In this document: in pieces, positions 7,170-10,621 of the stretch
How positions within the stretch are numbered: position 1 is the first letter of the stretch
How the letters are laid out: the number at the start of each line of letters is the position of its first letter
Source of the DNA: RGIG6374 sp045600965
GTDB lineage: Bacteria > Bacteroidota > Bacteroidia > Bacteroidales > UBA932
Reading direction: 5' to 3'
DNA: 10,621 nucleotides
NCBI GenBank assembly: GCA_045600965.1
Contig: JAZRYW010000008.1
Span: 1 to 10,621 of the forward strand
Notes under the pieces: generated by a model
Database searches by the model: none
What the model was told of the DNA's origin: nothing
Seen by the model: only the letters and a program-made list of their open reading frames with translations
Program-made: the position numbers and the translations under genes

Positions 7170-7969
7170 AGTTCAGATACAGCGGAGTCAATCCTTCCGC
7201 TCCGGTCGCCTATTGCGCTTTCTACGCTATGAACACCGTAGTGGAAGTGTTATGGTGCAGCGGAGAAGAGGAACGGTCCCGGAGTCTGGCCCAGCGTATG
7301 CGGGACATCGTCGCGGGACTCGAGCACTCGCTCAGCCGTCACCTGGAGGGAGGCCCTCTGTTCCTTCTCAACAAGTCGGAACGCTTCGAGCACGTGGATG
7401 AGGAGCTTTTCTTCGCTCTCGAGCTCTGCGAGCAGTTCAGAGAGGCTACCTGCGGATATTTTGATGTGGCGGCACTCGGCAGTTCGAGAGAACGTCCCGC
7501 TTATCAATTCTCTATGGAAGGTCACAATGTGAAAAGAGTCTCCGACGGCATACTTGTCGATTTCGGAGGTTTCGCCAAAGGTTATGCCGCAGAGAAACTG
7601 CGCAAATTCCTTTGTGAGGAGGGAATAGAGAACGCCATAGTCAATTTCGGGAACAGTACCGTGCTCGGCATAGGGCATCACCCTCTCGGAGACTGCTGGA
7701 AAGTGTCTCCCGCCAGCGACGGAAACATTTGTTTCCAATTGAGGGACAGCGCGGTATCCGTGTCCGGGAGGAGTCCTGAAGGACGCCTTCACATCGTGGA
7801 TCCCTTCACTATGAGCTGTCCTTCCCGAACTGAAAATGTGGTCGTCAGCGGGCGCTCGGCGCTGATTTGTGAAATCCTGTCGACGGCTCTTTATGCAGCT
7901 CCGCAGGAGAAGCATGGAAAAATACTTGAGAATTTCCCGGCTTATGAAGCCGGAACCATAGGATTATGA
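7157..7969 (+). CDS. ApbE-like FAD:protein FMN transferase homologue with altered active-site motifs
   Basis: The protein has 270 residues. True ApbE enzymes use FAD to attach FMN covalently to Thr/Ser of target proteins and need Mg2+. Family features visible are HSLSRHLEGGPLFLLN (57-72), TCGYFDVAALG (98-108), VDFGGFAKGYAAEKL (134-148), AVSVSGRS (199-206), LHIVDPFT (211-218) and ILSTALYAA (240-248). Differences from the usual enzyme are: no signal peptide or lipobox; about 40 residues missing between residues 108 and 134; the GG after VN(F) reads GN (N166); HIxDPxTG ends in M instead of G (M219); and the metal-binding Asp of the ADALSTA motif is Glu (E239). It may be a divergent active subfamily or a protein that binds rather than transfers flavin. 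No flavinylation target motif (D-x-[ST]-G-[AS]-T) is seen in neighbouring proteins. It overlaps the upstream gene by 13 bases and the downstream oxidoreductase by 4. Confidence 0.82.
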   Translation: MQGIKFRYSGVNPSAPVAYCAFYAMNTVVEVLWCSGEEERSRSLAQRMRDIVAGLEHSLSRHLEGGPLFLLNKSERFEHVDEELFFALELCEQFREATCGYFDVAALGSSRERPAYQFSMEGHNVKRVSDGILVDFGGFAKGYAAEKLRKFLCEEGIENAIVNFGNSTVLGIGHHPLGDCWKVSPASDGNICFQLRDSAVSVSGRSPEGRLHIVDPFTMSCPSRTENVVVSGRSALICEILSTALYAAPQEKHGKILENFPAYEAGTIGL

Positions 7970-9228
7970 AAGAAGAAAAGGCAATGGACAGACGTTCCTT
8001 CCTCACACGTCTGGGAGGAATAGGACTCGCCGGAGCGGCAATGGGATTCTTCCCCTGGATGGAAGCCTGCAGCCCCGTGAAAAACAGGGAGACCTTCAGG
8101 GAGAAAGTGAAGCTCGGCATAATAGGACCCGGTTCACGCGGGCAGTATCTTATGTCATTCCTCAAAGACATACCGCAGGCCGAGATTGTGGCTATATGCG
8201 ACAATTATCCGGTCAATCTGGAGCAGGGGGCTGAAATGTTCCCCAATGCGAAGAAATATGATGACTACAGGCGTCTGCTCGAGGACAGGGAAGTGCAGGC
8301 AGTGGTCATAGCAACTCCTCTCGACAGGCATTTCAGGATGGCGATGGACGCTATGGATGCCGGCAAGGACGTGTACTGCGAGAAAGCGATGGCCTACACG
8401 ATAGAAGAGTGCAAGCAGATGTATCTCAAGCACAAGTCCAGCGGACGTATTCTGTTCATAGGACAGCAGAGGCTCTTCGACCCCAAGTACCACAAGGCGA
8501 TGGAGGGGGTCGTTCGGGGAGATTACGGTCCTGTGGTCAATGTCAGGAATTACTGGTTCCGCAATGCTGACTGGCGCCGGCCGGTGCCCAGTCCCGAACT
8601 TGAGAGACACATCAACTGGAGGCTTTACAGGGAATATTCCCGCGGCCTTATGACCGAACTGGCCTGCCATCAGCTGCAGAACGGTACCTGGGCGACAGGG
8701 ATGCTCCCCGAGAAAGTGATAGGCACGGGCGACATTGTCTACTGGAAGGACGGACGTGAAGTGTTCGACAGTGTATGCGCCATCTACACCTTCCCCAACG
8801 GAGTCAATATGACCTTCGAGTCTGTCATCTCCAACGCTCATTTCGGTATGGGGGAGCAGATACTCTGCAAGGATGCATTCATCGATCTGCCCGGCTCAAG
8901 GATTTACAGGGAGACCCCGCCTCGCAAGAGCGGCATCGAGCAGCTCATAGGCGAGATTGAGAATGGCGTGTTCTCCAATTCCGTATTCGCCGGCACCAGC
9001 TGGAATTCTGAAAATGCCTCCAAGGACAAGGGGGTTTCCATTATGCCCGAGGCGGTAGGGGACGGTACGCGTGAGATACTTCAGGCGTTTTGCAACAGCT
9101 GCATTACCGGAGAGATGCCTCTCCGCATCCTTGAAGAGGCATATTATGGTTCAGTGCTGTGCCTGATGGGAGATGAGGCCATGCTTCAGGGCAAACCGGT
9201 CTATATGCAGGAAGAATACAAGATTTGA
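7966..9228 (+). CDS. Tat-exported Gfo/Idh/MocA family oxidoreductase
   Basis: The protein has 420 residues. Residues 8-26 form a twin-arginine signal (DRRSFLTRLGG then a hydrophobic stretch). Cys35, in FPWMEACS, could be lipidated, so the mature form may be membrane-anchored in the periplasm. The NAD(P)-binding Rossmann domain begins at VKLGIIGPGSRG (48-59), followed by IVAICDN (74-80), VIATPLDRH (114-122) and the cofactor/substrate motif CEKAMA (138-143, EKP in most relatives). The C-terminal domain has ELACHQLQNGTW (231-242). Members with this layout oxidise sugars or, as in GH109, use a tightly bound NAD for glycoside cleavage; which applies here is unknown. Start: the ATG at 7966 overlaps the ApbE-like stop (ATGA). 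An ATG at 7984, giving MDRRSFL, is a good alternative and keeps the full Tat motif. The coding sequence ends 7 bases before the next gene. Confidence 0.92.
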   Translation: MKEEKAMDRRSFLTRLGGIGLAGAAMGFFPWMEACSPVKNRETFREKVKLGIIGPGSRGQYLMSFLKDIPQAEIVAICDNYPVNLEQGAEMFPNAKKYDDYRRLLEDREVQAVVIATPLDRHFRMAMDAMDAGKDVYCEKAMAYTIEECKQMYLKHKSSGRILFIGQQRLFDPKYHKAMEGVVRGDYGPVVNVRNYWFRNADWRRPVPSPELERHINWRLYREYSRGLMTELACHQLQNGTWATGMLPEKVIGTGDIVYWKDGREVFDSVCAIYTFPNGVNMTFESVISNAHFGMGEQILCKDAFIDLPGSRIYRETPPRKSGIEQLIGEIENGVFSNSVFAGTSWNSENASKDKGVSIMPEAVGDGTREILQAFCNSCITGEMPLRILEEAYYGSVLCLMGDEAMLQGKPVYMQEEYKI

Positions 9229-9235
9229 TTTCCAG

Positions 9236-10621
9236 ATGAAGAAGGCTGTCTTTACATTGATTCTGTCAGCGCTTGTGGCGCTGCCCGCCTCGGCTGGTCA
9301 CGACATCGTCTCCCTGAGCAGCTGGGGCCCGTATTCCAAGGAATATCACGGTATCGCTCACATCGATGACATCGCATCCGGGGTGAAGGTCGAGTTCTGT
9401 ATGGTTCCCGGGCAGTATCGCCGCAATGTGAAGATTCCTTCCGCACTTTTCGAAAGCGACGTCCATCCCTGGTACGTGAGTCCGGATATGCGTCAGATAT
9501 GCTACCGTCAGGAGATCGAGTGGAAAGACAAGGTATATGCCGACGTGTGCTACAATGTAATGGACGGGAATCTCGTTATGGTGGAGACACGCTGTGTCAA
9601 CAATACCGAACTTACCCAGAATGTCAGTCTCCAGTTGGCTGTCCGCAAGACCGGGGGAGAGATGGGGAAATGGTCTCCGGAGATTTCTGAAGGTCAGAGC
9701 AGTTTTATCCTCAAATATCCCGAAGTGGATGCCTGTTACGGAGTGGCATGGACCTACCCGCTCACCGAGGTGCGCGAGTTCCGGAACTCTCAGCTGGAAG
9801 GGCTGATGCAGCGCAAGGTGCACGACCACGTCCACAAGGTGCTGACGGGTGATGAGGGCGGCAATTTCACTGCCAACTTCATGCGCCCTGTCACGCTGGC
9901 GGCCCACAGCGACACCACGATACTGCAGATGATAGCCTGCGGCAAACGTGACTATGTGGAGAAGCACCTTCAATGGTTCATCGAAGGAAGGATGAACTAT
10001 GCCCCGGGCAGCGTGTACGCACGTATCGACAGGTCATCGGGGATGCTTGCGGGAGCGTCGGCCTACGCAATGGGCAACAGACTCCTTCAGGCGACCCTGC
10101 TCACCAACATAGTCTATCCCATCGACGCGTTCGGGGAGCCCATACGGCATTTCTGCCCCGGGAAGAACTGGAACAGCCTCTATACCTGGGACTGCGGTTT
10201 CATAGGCTGGGCAATGAGCGCGGTGGATCCGGGACGCGGGTATGAGATAATAAGGCAATATACGACAGGCCCTGAAGAAGAGGCCCCTTTCGTTCATCAC
10301 GGCACTCCTCTGGCAACCCAGATACTTGCAATCAATGACGTCTGGCTCAACAACGGTTCCGATGAGGCGATGCTCAGGGAGATATACCCCAGGCTCAAAC
10401 GTTTCTACGACTATATGTCGGGCCCCGAGTTCAGGGCTCCGAGCGGACTGCTGAGGACCTGGAAGATATTCTACAATTCCGGCGGCTGGGATGACTATGC
10501 CGCGCAGAAGTTCCTTACTGACAATCCCGATGTCAGGGAACATACCGCACCTATGGTTTCCACGTCCTACTATATCCGATGCGCCCGGATTCTCAGGCAG
10601 CTTGCAAGGCATCTGGGACTC
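9236..10621 (+). CDS. Secreted GH63-like (alpha/alpha)6-barrel glycosidase, 3' end missing
   Basis: The frame is open from the ATG at 9236 to the last base, giving 462 residues; the stop codon lies beyond the window. Residues 1-20 are a signal peptide (ALPASA before GHD). Residues about 25-230 look like a beta-sandwich N-terminal domain. From about 240 the six-hairpin toroid starts, with NWNSLYTWDCGFIGWAMS (311-328) matching the WD-x-x-F motif of GH63/GH37-type enzymes, then FVHHGTPLATQILAINDVW (352-370), a YPRLKRFYDYM helix (384-394) and NSGGWDDYAA (414-423). By family analogy an Asp in the WDD triplet (D419 or D420) is the likely general acid; the paired catalytic Glu would be downstream, outside the window. 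GH63 members hydrolyse alpha-glucosides or alpha-mannosides, including mannosylglycerate and glucosylglycerate. The exact family assignment is tentative. It is the last visible gene of the glpK run. Confidence 0.85.
   Translation, partial: MKKAVFTLILSALVALPASAGHDIVSLSSWGPYSKEYHGIAHIDDIASGVKVEFCMVPGQYRRNVKIPSALFESDVHPWYVSPDMRQICYRQEIEWKDKVYADVCYNVMDGNLVMVETRCVNNTELTQNVSLQLAVRKTGGEMGKWSPEISEGQSSFILKYPEVDACYGVAWTYPLTEVREFRNSQLEGLMQRKVHDHVHKVLTGDEGGNFTANFMRPVTLAAHSDTTILQMIACGKRDYVEKHLQWFIEGRMNYAPGSVYARIDRSSGMLAGASAYAMGNRLLQATLLTNIVYPIDAFGEPIRHFCPGKNWNSLYTWDCGFIGWAMSAVDPGRGYEIIRQYTTGPEEEAPFVHHGTPLATQILAINDVWLNNGSDEAMLREIYPRLKRFYDYMSGPEFRAPSGLLRTWKIFYNSGGWDDYAAQKFLTDNPDVREHTAPMVSTSYYIRCARILRQLARHLGL

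Noticed and set aside
1..10621. tRNA or rRNA genes, CRISPR arrays, insertion sequences, attachment sites
   Set aside because: No clover-leaf, repeat-spacer pattern, transposase, recombinase or terminal inverted repeat was noticed; nearly the whole window is protein-coding.

Overview
The window looks like part of a Bacteroidota chromosome, most likely a Bacteroidales member. It has secreted glycan-degrading enzymes, a Cys lipoprotein signal, a Tat-exported Gfo/Idh/MocA oxidoreductase of the kind common in that phylum, AT-rich start regions without clear Shine-Dalgarno sequences, and a candidate promoter of the Bacteroides -33/-7 type. By eye the base composition is fairly GC-rich (mid-50s), which would suit a Rikenellaceae/Alistipes-like genome better than a typical Bacteroides. 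That placement is inference; no rRNA or marker gene is present.

Layout. (1) Positions 3-1769, plus strand: 3' part of a heparinase II/III-fold polysaccharide lyase, cut by the left edge. (2) Positions 4618-1779, minus strand: two translationally coupled secreted glycosidases, a GH99/WbsX-like lipoprotein followed by a GH27 alpha-galactosidase-type enzyme. This pair converges on the lyase with only 9 bases between the stop codons. (3) Positions 4619-4698: an 80-base AT-rich divergent promoter region with a T10 tract, the only sizeable non-coding stretch. (4) Positions 4699 to the right edge, plus strand: six tightly packed genes. They are glycerol kinase, glycerol facilitator, a small two-helix membrane protein, an ApbE-like protein with altered motifs, a Tat-exported Gfo/Idh/MocA oxidoreductase, and a secreted GH63-like six-hairpin glycosidase that runs off the right edge. 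Gaps or overlaps in this run are +11, +3, -13, -4 and +7 bases, so it is probably one operon. No stretch over 300 bases lacks a gene.

How it may work together. Secreted enzymes (lyase, GH27, GH99-like, GH63-like) would trim sugars from an external substrate. GlpF and GlpK would import and trap glycerol as glycerol-3-phosphate. A glycerol pair placed between an alpha-galactosidase-type enzyme and a GH63-like enzyme suggests, as a hypothesis only, use of glycosyl-glycerol compounds such as floridoside, galactolipid head groups or similar glycosides. No SusC/SusD pair, glycerol-3-phosphate dehydrogenase or transcription regulator is visible. The least understood part is the small membrane protein / ApbE-like / Tat-oxidoreductase trio.
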